Of a stretch of 64,000 nt of DNA, positions 55,813 through 64,000 are shown piece after piece. The notes beneath the pieces were generated by a model. It had not been told where the DNA came from. It saw nothing but the letters and a program-made list of their open reading frames with translations, and did not search any database. The position numbers and the translations under genes were made by a program. This DNA comes from Saccharopolyspora ipomoeae (lineage in GTDB: Bacteria > Actinomycetota > Actinomycetes > Mycobacteriales > Pseudonocardiaceae). The stretch spans positions 1 through 64,000 of the forward strand of contig NZ_JASAOF010000026.1 in the NCBI RefSeq assembly GCF_029952525.1, read 5' to 3'. The first letter of the stretch is position 1. Every line of letters starts with the position of its first letter.

Positions 55813-56197
55813 GCTTGATGGTGTTGTCTTGCAGCCTGTTTCGACGTTGATCACCTGATCGTGTAGCGGCTGTTCGCTCGCCTTTTCGAAGGCCGACGTG
55901 CACCATTGACACATGCGTTCGACACCGGAACACCGCGACCACCCGCCCCTCGACTCCCCTTTCCGCCAACGCCTTTCCGCGCCTTCGCGACCGCTCTCCG
56001 CGAAACCTCCTGCTGATGAGCACTATTCGCTTGTCATCCCCATCGACTTCCGCGAACACCGCAGCCGGGCGGTGGCCCGAGAGCCACCGCCCGGCACCCG
56101 ATGACGCCCGAACGCGCTCCGGCGCACCGATCCTCAGATGGCCGGTCACCCCGGCGACATGCTGCTTGACAACTCCACATCAGGGTCCAGGGCGGCG
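55813..56197. other. Intergenic region between convergent lysE and crotonase genes
   Basis: A 385-bp gap. I see no convincing gene; a 63-codon frame from 55913 lacks a ribosome site and runs through the terminator hairpin at 56064-56095. Nothing else is recognisable. Confidence 0.5.
56064..56095 (-). terminator. Perfect hairpin terminator after crotonase gene
   Basis: GCCGGGCGGTGGC and its exact complement form a 13-bp stem with a 6-base loop (CCGAGA), about 100 bp past the crotonase stop. Confidence 0.75.
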
Positions 56198-57085
56198 TCA
56201 GACCCCCTCCGGGCGAGCGGGCCACTCCGGCATGAAGTCGGGGTAGTCCTCGCTCACCCGGAGGGGGAACTCCGGCGGACGCTTGGCCAGGAACGAACCG
56301 ACGCCCTCGGCCGCATCGGCCCCGGCACCGAGCACGTTGATCCCCTTGGAATCCAGGCGGTGCGCCTCCCACGGCGAGTCGGCCGAGAGCATGCCCCACA
56401 GCAGCTGCCGGGCCACGGCCACCGACACGGCCGAGGTGTTCTCGACGATCTCCCGGCAGATCGATCGCGCCGTTTCGAGCAGCTCGTCATCGGCGACCAC
56501 GCGGGACACCAGCCGGCCGGTCAACGCCTCCGCGGAGTCGAAGATCCGCCCGGTGGCGGCCCACTCCATCGCCTGCGAGATGCCCACCACCCGCGGCAGG
56601 AACCAGGACGAGGCCGCTTCGGGCAGCAGACCGCGACGGGTGAAGACGAACCCGAACCGGGCGCTCTCGGCGGCGATGCGGATGTCCATCGGCAGCGTCA
56701 TCGTGGCCCCGACGCCGACCGCGGCCCCGTTGATCGCGCCGACCGTCGGCTTGCGCATGGCCGCCAGGCGCAGCGCCACGGTGCCACCGCCGTCGCGCGG
56801 CACGCCGTCGACCTCGCCGAGTTCGCGGTGCGCCGCGGCTCGCACGCCGTTGGACCGGCTGTTGAAGGTGTCCTCGCCCGCGCTCAGGTCCGCTCCCGCG
56901 CAGAACGCGCGACCGGCGCCGGTGACGATGACCGCGCGCACGTCGTCGTCGGCCTCGGCCTCGTCGAGGGCCGCGATGATCTCACCGCGCATCACGTGCG
57001 TGAACGCGTTGAGCTTCTGCGGCCGGTTCAAGGTGATCGTGGCGATCCGCTCGGAGACCTCGTAGCCGATCTCGGTGTAAGTCAT
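56198..57085 (-). CDS. Enoyl-CoA hydratase/isomerase family protein
   Basis: A 295-residue crotonase with a short insertion after the oxyanion segment (AFCAGADLSAGEDTFNSRS). The second oxyanion block is AAVGVGATMTLPMDIRIA, so the first hydratase Glu is replaced. The catalytic base is probably the Glu in FTRRGLLPEAASSWFLPR, a pattern of enoyl-CoA isomerase-like members. The ATG at 57085 has only a weak GGATGG upstream. It is divergent from a phosphatase gene. Confidence 0.9.
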   Translation of the reverse strand: MTYTEIGYEVSERIATITLNRPQKLNAFTHVMRGEIIAALDEAEADDDVRAVIVTGAGRAFCAGADLSAGEDTFNSRSNGVRAAAHRELGEVDGVPRDGGGTVALRLAAMRKPTVGAINGAAVGVGATMTLPMDIRIAAESARFGFVFTRRGLLPEAASSWFLPRVVGISQAMEWAATGRIFDSAEALTGRLVSRVVADDELLETARSICREIVENTSAVSVAVARQLLWGMLSADSPWEAHRLDSKGINVLGAGADAAEGVGSFLAKRPPEFPLRVSEDYPDFMPEWPARPEGV

Positions 57086-57171
57086 CGCACCATCCAATTC
57101 GCGGGTTTGAAAACGGGCTTGCGCAGTGGAAAAGTCCGGCGTGCACCAGGAATCGCAGAAAGCGGGGCAGC

Positions 57172-57864
57172 ATGTCCGAGGTCGAGTACCGGCAGTCCGC
57201 GTTCGCACCGCCCGCCGGGGCCACCGACATCCTGTTGGTCCGGCACGGCGAATCCGCCCCCGCCGTGCCCGGAAGGCCCTTCGACCTCGTCGACGGCCAG
57301 GGCGATCCCGAACTGGCACCGGCCGGCCGGGAGCACGCCGAGCACGTCGGACGACGGCTCGCCGCCGAGCCGCTCGACGCCCTCTACGTGACCACCCTGC
57401 GGCGCACGGCCGAGACCGCCGCGCCCCTGGCCGCCCGGCTCGGACTCGCACCCCGTGTCGAGAAGGACCTCCGGGAGGTGCACCTCGGCGAGTTCGAGGG
57501 CGGGCTGTTCCGCCAGAAGGTCGCCCAGAACGACCCGATCATCCAGCGGATGCACGCCGAGGGCCGGTGGGACGTCATCCCCGGCGCCGAAACCTCCGAG
57601 GCGTTGCGCGAGCGGGTCACCGGAGCCATCGAGCGGCTCGCCGCCGCCCACCCCGATCAGCGCATCGCGGTGTTCACGCACGGCGGGGTGATCGGTGAGG
57701 TCATGTCCATCGCCAGCGGCAGCCTCCCGCTCGCGTTCCTGGGCGCGAGCAACGGTTCGATCTCCCAGATCGTGGTCAGCGGCGGCCGCTGGATCGTGCG
57801 GCGCTTCAACGACACCGCGCACCTGAGCGGCGGGCTGGACCAGCAGCCCGCCGCCCTGAGCTGA
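57172..57864 (+). CDS. Histidine phosphatase family protein (phosphoglycerate-mutase-like)
   Basis: A 230-residue branch-1 histidine phosphatase. The phosphohistidine is in DILLVRHGES (near residue 25), with the second arginine in TTLRRTAETA, the acid in REVHLGEFEGG and the second His in AVFTHGGVIGEV. It dephosphorylates a small metabolite; specificity cannot be read from the sequence. It is convergent with the LLM oxidoreductase gene. The ribosome site is weak (GCGGGG). Confidence 0.9.
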   Translation: MSEVEYRQSAFAPPAGATDILLVRHGESAPAVPGRPFDLVDGQGDPELAPAGREHAEHVGRRLAAEPLDALYVTTLRRTAETAAPLAARLGLAPRVEKDLREVHLGEFEGGLFRQKVAQNDPIIQRMHAEGRWDVIPGAETSEALRERVTGAIERLAAAHPDQRIAVFTHGGVIGEVMSIASGSLPLAFLGASNGSISQIVVSGGRWIVRRFNDTAHLSGGLDQQPAALS

Positions 57865-57883
57865 CGCAGCGGCCACCGGCGGT

Positions 57884-58840
57884 CTACTTCAGGCCCAGCG
57901 CCCGAACGGCCGCCGTGGGGTCGCCCGGAGCCACCAGCGCGATCGCCGGTGTTGTCACACCGTTGTCGACGTACTGCTGGACGCGTTCCCGGCAGTACTC
58001 GGCCGGTCCGTGCACCACCAGGTCGTCGACGACGCCGTCCGGGATCGCCGCGAGCGCGGCCTTGCGGTCGCCGGAGTCCCACGCCTGCCACATCGGCGTG
58101 AACTCGTCGCGGCCCAGCCACTCGTGGAACGCCCGGTAGACCGGGACGTTCATGTACGCGGCGATGTGCCTGCGGGCCAGGCCCCGAGCGGTGTCCGGGT
58201 CGATGTCGGGCATCACGAAGATGCGGGCCACGACCTCCTTGTCCGGACCGCCCTGCTGGACGTGGGGCACGACCGTGCGGACGTCGTCCGGCGAGAGCCA
58301 GTTGATGATCGCTCCGTCGGCCTCGCGCCCGGCCAGCTTGAGCATCCCGGGGCGCAGCGCCGCCACCAGCACCGGTGGCACGGGGTCGGCCACCAGTCCG
58401 GCCGTGAAGCCCTTGACCTCGAAGGTGTCGTAGGACTCGGTGACCTTCTCCCCGCGCAGCGCCTGCCGCAGGAACCGCACGGTGTCGCGCACCCGCTTGT
58501 ACGGCTCGTCGAAGGGGATCCCGTTCCAGCGCTCGACGATGACGTTCGACGACGTCCCGACGCCCAGTGCGAAGCGGCCGGGGGCCGCGGCGGCGAGGGT
58601 GGCCGCGCTCATCGCCAAGGTCGCCGGACCGCGGGTGTAGACCGGCACGATCGCCGTGCCCAGCCGCAGCTGCGGCGCCCAGGTCGAGGCCAGCGCCAGC
58701 GGGGTGAACGCATCAGCGCCGTTGGCCTCGGACGACCACACGTCGGTGTAGCCGAGGTCGGGCAGTTCGGCGATGAGCTCGCGCTGCTCGGGCAGCGAGA
58801 GCTCGGGCAGCGGAACGCTGATGCCCCAACGTCGATCCAC
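57884..58840 (-). CDS. LLM-class (F420-dependent-type) oxidoreductase
   Basis: A 318-residue luciferase-like monooxygenase-fold protein. ELPDLGYTDVWSSEANGADAFTPLALAS, LRLGTAIVPVYTRGPATLAMSAATLA and GRFALGVGTSSNVIVERWNG are typical of the actinobacterial F420-dependent group. It starts with GTG after AGAGGA, 16 bp downstream of the acyl-CoA ligase stop, and so belongs to a thioesterase-ligase-LLM operon. The substrate is presumably the acid or acyl-CoA handled there. Confidence 0.9.
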   Translation of the reverse strand: MDRRWGISVPLPELSLPEQRELIAELPDLGYTDVWSSEANGADAFTPLALASTWAPQLRLGTAIVPVYTRGPATLAMSAATLAAAAPGRFALGVGTSSNVIVERWNGIPFDEPYKRVRDTVRFLRQALRGEKVTESYDTFEVKGFTAGLVADPVPPVLVAALRPGMLKLAGREADGAIINWLSPDDVRTVVPHVQQGGPDKEVVARIFVMPDIDPDTARGLARRHIAAYMNVPVYRAFHEWLGRDEFTPMWQAWDSGDRKAALAAIPDGVVDDLVVHGPAEYCRERVQQYVDNGVTTPAIALVAPGDPTAAVRALGLK

Positions 58841-58856
58841 GGGTCATCCTCTCAAT

Positions 58857-60389
58857 TCATCGGGTGTAGCGGGCTTTGAGCTTGCCCTTGACGAGTTTTC
58901 CGGTCGGTGTGCGCGGCATGTCGTCGACGAAGTCGACGCTGCGCGGAACCTTGTAGTGCGCCACCCGCTCGCGGGCGTGCTCGATGATCTGCCGTTCCAG
59001 CTCCGGACCGGGTTCCGCGCCCGGCGCGGGCTGCACGACGGCCTTGACCGCCTCGCCCATCTCGGGGTCGGGAACGCCGAAGACCGCCACGTCGAGGATC
59101 GAGGGGTGCAGGGCCAGCACGTCCTCGACCTCCTGCGGGTAGATGTTCACCCCGCCGGAGATGATCATGAAAGCCTTGCGGTCGGTGAGGAACAGGAACC
59201 CGTCCTCGTCGATGTAGCCGAGATCGCCCATCGTGGCCCAGTTGAGGTGCTCGGGGTGCTTGACCGAGCGGGTCTTGCCCGGATCGCCGAGGTACTCGAA
59301 CTCGATCTCCTCGCGTTCGAAGAACACGGTGCCGACCTCGCCGGCGGGCAGCTCGGTGCCCTCCTCGTCGCAGACCCGGACCACGCCCAGCACCGGCCGC
59401 CCCACCGAACCGGGCTTGTCCAGCCACTGGGTGGAATCGATCATCGTCATGCCGATGCCCTCGGTGGAGGAGTAGTACTCCTGCAGGATCGGGCCCCACC
59501 ACTCGATCATCGCGTGCTTGACCTCGACCGGGCAGGGCGCGGCGGCGTGCACGGCGGTGCGGTGGCTGGACAGGTCGTAGCGGGTGCGGGTCGCCTCGTC
59601 GAGCTTGAGCATCCGCACGAACATCGTCGGCACCCACTGGCTGTGGGTGACCTGGTAGCGCTCGATGGCGCGCAACGCCTCCTCGGGGTCGAAGCGCTCC
59701 ATCATCACCACGGTCCCACCGATAGCGTGCACCGTCGCGCAGTAGCGCAGCGGCGCGGCGTGGTAGACCGGCGCGGGCGAGAGGTAGACGGTGTCCTCGC
59801 CGAAGCCGTAGAAACCGCGCAGCAGGTCGACCAGGATGTTGCCCGGCTCGTGGACCTGCCGGTCGGGCAGATCGGGCCGGATGCCCTTGGGGCGGCCGGT
59901 CGTGCCCGAGGAGTACAGCAGATCCGCGCCGCACGGCTGCACGGCCGGGACCTCGGTGGAGGCGGCCGACAGCGCCTTCTCGTAGTCGTCGTAGCCGGGC
60001 ACCGCGCCGCTGTAGGCGAGCCGCAGCCGAACCCCGGGCGTGAGCTCGGCGACCTGCTCGGGCAGCTCGCCCAGCCCCGCCGAGACGACCATCGCGCTCG
60101 CGCCGGAGTCGTTGACGATGTAGGCGACCTCGTCGGGCTGCAGGTGGTTGTTGACCGCGCAGACGTACATGCCCGAGCGCACCGCGGCCCAGTACACCTC
60201 GTAGGCGTGCAGGTTGTTGTCGGAGAGCACGGCGACCACGTCGCCCTTGGTCAGTCCGGCCTCCCGCAGCGAGTTGGCCAAGCGCAGCGAGCGGTCGTCG
60301 AGTTCCCGATAGGTCAGCACCTCGCCCGAACCGGCCATGATCAGGGCCGGTTTGTCGGGCGTGGTGGCGGCGTGGACACCTGGGTACAT
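58857..60389 (-). CDS. Acyl-CoA synthetase (AMP-forming)
   Basis: A 510-residue ANL-family ligase that activates a carboxylic acid via an acyl-adenylate. The P-loop is LLYSSGTTGRPKGI, followed by YYSSTEG, TMGDLGYIDEDGFLFLTDRKAFMIISGGVNIYPQEVE and the catalytic lysine region RTPTGKLVKGKL. AAGGAGG precedes the ATG. It is the middle gene of the operon with a thioesterase (42 bp upstream) and an LLM enzyme. Likely medium/long-chain or aromatic acid; not resolvable here. Confidence 0.94.
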   Translation of the reverse strand: MYPGVHAATTPDKPALIMAGSGEVLTYRELDDRSLRLANSLREAGLTKGDVVAVLSDNNLHAYEVYWAAVRSGMYVCAVNNHLQPDEVAYIVNDSGASAMVVSAGLGELPEQVAELTPGVRLRLAYSGAVPGYDDYEKALSAASTEVPAVQPCGADLLYSSGTTGRPKGIRPDLPDRQVHEPGNILVDLLRGFYGFGEDTVYLSPAPVYHAAPLRYCATVHAIGGTVVMMERFDPEEALRAIERYQVTHSQWVPTMFVRMLKLDEATRTRYDLSSHRTAVHAAAPCPVEVKHAMIEWWGPILQEYYSSTEGIGMTMIDSTQWLDKPGSVGRPVLGVVRVCDEEGTELPAGEVGTVFFEREEIEFEYLGDPGKTRSVKHPEHLNWATMGDLGYIDEDGFLFLTDRKAFMIISGGVNIYPQEVEDVLALHPSILDVAVFGVPDPEMGEAVKAVVQPAPGAEPGPELERQIIEHARERVAHYKVPRSVDFVDDMPRTPTGKLVKGKLKARYTR

Positions 60390-60430
60390 GCGGCTCCTCC
60401 TTGAACCTCGCGTACCGCCTTCGATTTACC

Positions 60431-61087
60431 TCACTTGACCAGTCCTTCGACCTTCCCGAAGAGCCGGCTGGACTGCTCGGCGTTGGGCACCACGAACCTG
60501 CCGTCGGCCTCCACCAGGACCGCGTCCGGCGCGTCGGCGGTGCAGATCGTGGCCTTCGACTCGGTCCAGCGCCCGTTGACCTGCTCGACCCGGCCGACGA
60601 TGCGCAGCGGGGTCGCCAGCGGCACCGGGCGCCGGTAGCGCAGCGACAGCTGGACGGTCATGCCGGGCGGGGCGCCGCCCGCGGCGTGGGCGTGCCCGAG
60701 GATCTGGTCGAGCAGCATCGCGCTCATCCCGCCGTGCACGTAGCTGGGCGGGCCCTCGTAGGCGAGCCCCAGCGTGCAGGTGCCCACCGCGGCGCCGTCG
60801 ACGATCTCGACGTGCATCGGCGGCGAGATCGGGTTGCCCGGCCCGACGGCCGGGCTGTACAGGCGGCGCGGGCGGCGGCCGTCGTCGACGGCCGCCATCT
60901 GGCCCCGCTCGCGCCGCACCGCGTCGAGCGGGGGCACCAGCGCCCGCACCTGCTCGGTGATCTCCCGCAGGGTCTCGGTGTCCGCCTCCGTGGACACAGC
61001 GGCGTCGGTGAGGTCGCGCAGCGCGGACCCGAGGTCGCGCACCGCCTGCCGGCGTTCCCGCAGTTCATCTTCGCTGTCGGCGGCCAC
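60431..61087 (-). CDS. Hot-dog-fold acyl-CoA thioesterase (PaaI-like) with N-terminal extension
   Basis: A 218-residue protein whose C-terminal half (about 85-210) is a hot-dog thioesterase: YEGPPSYVHGGMSAMLLDQILGHAHAAGG is the active-site helix and VQLSLRYRRPVPL the following strand. The first 75 residues are an extra helical, charged region. It starts at GTG with GGAGGG about 12 bases upstream and leads the thioesterase-ligase-LLM operon. It is divergent from the IclR regulator, with a palindrome between. Confidence 0.88.
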   Translation of the reverse strand: MAADSEDELRERRQAVRDLGSALRDLTDAAVSTEADTETLREITEQVRALVPPLDAVRRERGQMAAVDDGRRPRRLYSPAVGPGNPISPPMHVEIVDGAAVGTCTLGLAYEGPPSYVHGGMSAMLLDQILGHAHAAGGAPPGMTVQLSLRYRRPVPLATPLRIVGRVEQVNGRWTESKATICTADAPDAVLVEADGRFVVPNAEQSSRLFGKVEGLVK

Positions 61088-61164
61088 GTTCGCTGTTCCC
61101 TCCGGGGTGCACGATCGGTTTCCGGCCTTCAGTTAAACCCGTCGCCCGCCCCTCAGTCCAGACA

Positions 61165-61176
61165 GACCGGCCGGTC
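61165..61176. promoter_or_regulatory. Palindrome between thioesterase operon and iclR
   Basis: GACCGGCCGGTC is a perfect 12-bp palindrome inside a longer ACCGACCGG-type motif often bound by TetR-family regulators. It lies 78 bp before the operon start. Confidence 0.5.
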
Positions 61177-61265
61177 GGTATGAAACTTCGAGGCGGGAGG
61201 CGTGTCAGCCCGGCGGTCTACCGGCCGTGACCGGATAGGCTGAGGCGAGCGATTCGGGAGGTGGC

Positions 61266-62048
61266 GTGCCGCAACAGCGTGGGGAGCACTTCGTCCGCGC
61301 CGTGGAGCGGACCATGTCGGTGCTGCGGGCGTTCACCCCGGAACGAGCCGAGCTGTCGCTGACCGAGGTCGCCCAGGCCGCCGACCTGGACCGGGCGGGC
61401 GCCCGGCGCATCCTGCTGTCGCTGGTCGAGCTCGGCTACGTGCACCAGACCGACAAGCGCTACGCGCTGACACCGCTGGTCCTGGAGTTCGGGCACGCCT
61501 ACCTGACCAGCAGGTCGCTGCCGCAGATCGCCGAACCGCACCTGCAGGAGCTGACCCGCCAGGTGCGGGAGATGACCGCGATGGCCGTGCTGGAGGGCAC
61601 CGAGACCCGCTACATCGCCCAGGTGCCCAGCCCGAAGCTGCTGTCCGTGGCGATCCCGGTCGGCTCCCGGTTCCCGGCTCACGCCACCTCGATGGGCAAG
61701 GTCCTGCTGGCCGCGGTCCCGCCGGAGCAGCTCGACGCCAGCCTGCGCTCGATCGAGCTGGCGCCGATCACCCCGCACACAGTCACCACGCGCGAGGCGC
61801 TGCTGGCCGAGCTGGCCACCGTGCGCAAGCAGGGATTCGTGATCGCCGACGACGGGCTGGAGGAAGGGCTGCGGGGTGTCGCGGTCCCGGTCCGCGACAC
61901 CGACGGTCGCGTGTTCGCCGCGATCAACGTCTCGCTGGACAAGCACAGCTCCACCGAGGAGGGCGTCCGGCGCGAGATCGTGCCGCTGCTGGCCCGCACG
62001 GCCGCCCGCATCGAGGCCGACATGCGGATGCGGCCCGGGGGCCGGTGA
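61266..62048 (+). CDS. IclR-family regulator (PcaR/PobR type)
   Basis: A 260-residue regulator: an N-terminal winged helix (about 10-70; ERTMSVLRAFTPERAELSLTEVAQAADLDRAGARRILLSLVELGYV) and a C-terminal effector domain (about 80-255). VPVGSRFPAHATSMGKVLLA and INVSL are characteristic of Pca/Pob regulators of aromatic acid catabolism. GGGAGG precedes the GTG. It probably controls the divergent thioesterase-ligase-LLM operon. Confidence 0.92.
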   Translation: MPQQRGEHFVRAVERTMSVLRAFTPERAELSLTEVAQAADLDRAGARRILLSLVELGYVHQTDKRYALTPLVLEFGHAYLTSRSLPQIAEPHLQELTRQVREMTAMAVLEGTETRYIAQVPSPKLLSVAIPVGSRFPAHATSMGKVLLAAVPPEQLDASLRSIELAPITPHTVTTREALLAELATVRKQGFVIADDGLEEGLRGVAVPVRDTDGRVFAAINVSLDKHSSTEEGVRREIVPLLARTAARIEADMRMRPGGR

Positions 62049-62069
62049 CATCACCGGTCCCCGGGCCGC
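62030..62069. terminator. Strong bidirectional hairpin between iclR and gsmt
   Basis: GCGGCCCGGGGGCCGGTGA (62030-62048) pairs with 62051-62069 with a single mismatch that can be a G-U pair; the loop is only two bases. It overlaps the iclR stop codon and separates two convergent genes. Confidence 0.75.
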
Positions 62070-62105
62070 ATCCCGGCAACCCCGTGGCGGGTTCGCGGCC
62101 GGACG

Positions 62106-62933
62106 TCAGGCGTCCGGGTCCTCCACGTAGGCCTTCTCCGCGACGTGGATGAAGAAGTCCGGTTCGTCGACCGGCTGCTCCTGGAAATCACCGAAGGTCT
62201 CGATGCGCTGGAACCCGACGTCGCGCAGCAGCCCGCGCAGGTAGTCGCGCCGCAGCGGGTACATGTTCAGGTGGTACTCGCTGCCGTCGGGGAACTCGTA
62301 GCGGTACCGGGCCAGCCCGTCGTCGACGTGGTCGGGAACGGCCTCGACCTCGGTCCCGCAGTAGTAGTAGCTGCTCTTGCCGCCTACCTTGCCGTCCAGC
62401 AGGGCGTCGTAGTTGCGCTGGTCGATGATGAGCACGCCGTCGTGCTTGAGCATGGCGTAGAACTCGGCGAGCGCCTTCCGGCGGTCGTGCTCGCTGAACA
62501 GGTGGGTGAAGGAGTTGCCCAGGCAGATGACCGCGTCGAACTCGCCGTGCACGTCGCGGTTGAGCCAGCGCCAGTCGGCGTTGACCACGCGCAGCAGGTG
62601 GCCGCCGTTGTCCAGGCCGTTGCGGAAGGCCTTGGCCAGCATCTGCGGGCTGCCGTCGGCGCTGACGGTGTCGAATCCCGCCTCGATGAGCCGGACCGAG
62701 TGGAATCCGGTGCCGGTGGCCACGTCGAGCACGCTGCGGACTCCGCGGGCCTTGAGCTGGTCGACGAAGAACCGGCCCTCCCCGTCGGCGCGCCGTTCCC
62801 AGTCGATCAGGTCGTCCCACTTGTCGACCATTCCACCCACGTATTCCTGGGTGTAGTGGTCGGTTTCGCGGACTTCCAGCGGGTTGTCTCCGAAGAACTG
62901 CTCGCGAATGTCGGTCAGGACGGTGTCGCTCAT
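62106..62933 (-). CDS. gsmt: Stand-alone glycine/sarcosine N-methyltransferase (GSMT)
   Basis: A 275-residue SAM-dependent methyltransferase closely resembling the N-terminal half of the 32.6-34.3 kb fusion (NPLEVRETDHYTQEYVGGMVDKWDDLIDW, SVLDVATGTGFHSVRLIEAG, NADWRWLNRDVHGEFDAVICLGNSFTHLF, DEPDFFIHVAEKAY). It has no SDMT half, so it should make sarcosine and dimethylglycine only. AGGA lies about 9 bases before the ATG at 62933. It appears monocistronic, with a divergent glycosidase upstream, and may boost the first steps of betaine synthesis or make sarcosine for another use. Confidence 0.93.
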   Translation of the reverse strand: MSDTVLTDIREQFFGDNPLEVRETDHYTQEYVGGMVDKWDDLIDWERRADGEGRFFVDQLKARGVRSVLDVATGTGFHSVRLIEAGFDTVSADGSPQMLAKAFRNGLDNGGHLLRVVNADWRWLNRDVHGEFDAVICLGNSFTHLFSEHDRRKALAEFYAMLKHDGVLIIDQRNYDALLDGKVGGKSSYYYCGTEVEAVPDHVDDGLARYRYEFPDGSEYHLNMYPLRRDYLRGLLRDVGFQRIETFGDFQEQPVDEPDFFIHVAEKAYVEDPDA

Positions 62934-63301
62934 GCTCCCGTTTCCTCGAATCGTTTCGACAGTGGTGCGGTGCGCGGCCGCCGAATTCAGCTGCGGAATT
63001 CCGGTGTCTCCGACGCTAGTCCCCGAAAGGAGAACAGCAAGGCCCGTTCTCCTCTCGCACACCGGCGAAAGCACCGCGACACCGCGGAAAAGCAGCCCGG
63101 ATCCGCGCTCTGACCAGTGGATCCACCGGCCCCCTCGCAGCGCCCGGCGCGTCCCGATCCGCGTCCACGAGCGGTTCGGACGCCGAACCCCGCGGTCGCT
63201 GGGCGAACCCAACCTCCATGCCCGGGACGGGTTACCCGGATGCCCTCGAATGCCACGCCGAGAAGCGGAAATCGTCCTGGGCGCACCGCATTCGCAGCAC
63301 G
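62934..63301. other. Intergenic region upstream of gsmt and GH43-like gene
   Basis: A 368-bp divergent gap. No gene is convincing. It has no long palindrome resembling those before the fusion operon, so common control is not evident by eye. Confidence 0.45.
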
Positions 63302-64000
63302 GTGAGCGGAGTGCGACACCGATCAGCAATCGCCCGCAGGACGCTGCTGCGCGGGGCGCTGGCCACCGGCGCCCTCTCCATGACCGGCACCACCGCTGAC
63401 GCCTGGGGATCACCCGTGCGCTTCGACAACCCGCTGGCCCGGCAACGAGCCGACCCGCACGTCCACCGGCACACCGACGGCACCTACTACTTCACAGCGA
63501 CCGTCCCCGGCTACGACAGCGTCGTGCTGCGCCGCTCCACGACGCTGCGGGGTCTGGGCGACGCCGACGAGCACGTGCTGTGGCGCAGACACGGCAGCGG
63601 CGAGATGAGCAGGCACATCTGGGCTCCGGAGCTGCACCGCGTCGACGGGCGCTGGTACGTCTACTTCGCCGCCGGCAGTTCCGCGGACATCCAAAGCATC
63701 CGGATGTACGTGCTGGAGAACGCCGCGACCGACCCGCTGAGCGGCGCGTGGGTGGAGCGCGGGCCCATCAGCACGCCGTGGGACACCTTCGCCCTGGACG
63801 CGACGACCTTCGCCCACCGCGGTGTCCGCTACCTGGCCTGGGCGCAGCGCGAGCCCGGCATCGAGACCAACTCGAACCTCTACCTCGCGCCGCTGTCGGA
63901 CCCGTGGACGCTGGGCGGTCCACCGGTGCGGCTGGCGATCCCGACCCGCGACTGGGAGACGCGCGGATTCCGGGTCAACGAGGGACCGGCAGCGCTGGTG
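63302..64000 (+). CDS. Tat-exported GH43-like glycoside hydrolase, 5' part
   Basis: The first 233 residues of an exported glycosidase, cut by the window end. The N-terminus AIARRTLLRGALATGALS is a twin-arginine signal. The five-bladed propeller features of GH43 are visible: base Asp in RQRADPHVHRH, the IWAPELHRVDGRWYVYFAA blade, the pKa-modulating Asp in TFALDATTF and the proton-donor Glu in FRVNEGPAAL. It probably acts on arabinan- or xylan-type polysaccharide. The GTG at 63302 is a best guess (GTG 63311 is possible) because no clear ribosome site is visible. Confidence 0.85.
   Translation, partial: MSGVRHRSAIARRTLLRGALATGALSMTGTTADAWGSPVRFDNPLARQRADPHVHRHTDGTYYFTATVPGYDSVVLRRSTTLRGLGDADEHVLWRRHGSGEMSRHIWAPELHRVDGRWYVYFAAGSSADIQSIRMYVLENAATDPLSGAWVERGPISTPWDTFALDATTFAHRGVRYLAWAQREPGIETNSNLYLAPLSDPWTLGGPPVRLAIPTRDWETRGFRVNEGPAALV

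Noticed and set aside
55913..56104. 63-codon frame between lysE and the crotonase gene
   Set aside because: No ribosome site, poor codon bias, and it reads through a perfect terminator hairpin.
63410..63817. Minus-strand frame inside the GH43-like gene
   Set aside because: The plus strand encodes a Tat signal and GH43 motifs; the minus frame is a shadow.

Overview
The window is high-GC actinobacterial DNA with GTG and TTG starts, short ATGA/GTGA overlaps and many genes that look leaderless. Protein resemblances point to a Pseudonocardiaceae-like filamentous actinomycete such as Saccharopolyspora or Actinopolyspora. The best clues are a glycine-sarcosine / sarcosine-dimethylglycine methyltransferase fusion of the Actinopolyspora type, close mycobacterial-type homologues (DevR, HRP1, AdoK, Acg, LysG/LysE) and an OhrR-type regulator. 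The taxonomic call is inference. No tRNA, rRNA, CRISPR array, insertion sequence or prophage was seen; the window reads as ordinary chromosome.

Layout. 1-2.2 kb: a dormancy-like operon on the minus strand (HRP1-type CBS protein, DevR/DosR-type regulator, then a HAMP-array kinase cut by the window edge). 2.2-4.9 kb: copper export operon copZ-copA with two CsoR-type boxes. 4.9-9 kb: lipoate-type acyltransferase, VOC protein, a LigD phosphoesterase-polymerase without ligase, and a cold-shock-domain protein. 9-25 kb: mixed metabolic genes and regulators, each with its own operator-like palindrome in several cases (OhrR, XRE-cupin, LacI); also a cysteine-poor thiolase/DUF35 pair, adenine deaminase, a repeat-rich DivIVA-motif protein, a HisD-family dehydrogenase and an Acg-type nitroreductase.

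25-34.3 kb is the centrepiece: five same-strand genes in the order GSMT-SDMT fusion, metK, adoK, metH, ahcY. Together they encode three-step methylation of glycine to glycine betaine plus every enzyme needed to regenerate S-adenosylmethionine from the S-adenosylhomocysteine formed and to salvage the adenosine. A 940-bp, unusually AT-rich non-coding stretch with several palindromes lies upstream and probably carries the (osmotic?) control region. A second, stand-alone glycine-sarcosine methyltransferase sits at 62.1-62.9 kb.

35-49 kb: secreted GH2 enzyme plus Tat-exported aldose epimerase, epoxide-hydrolase-like protein, ThDP enzyme, a TetR/MFS efflux pair with a nested palindromic operator, 2-oxoacid:ferredoxin oxidoreductase korAB, esterase, flavin disulfide reductase and a PAS-PAS-GGDEF protein. 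49-62 kb: acyl-CoA catabolism (AtuA-type protein, crotonases, acyl-CoA ligase, thioesterase, LLM oxidoreductase) with GntR, TetR and IclR regulators, and the lysG/lysE amino-acid export pair. The window ends inside a Tat-exported GH43-like glycosidase.
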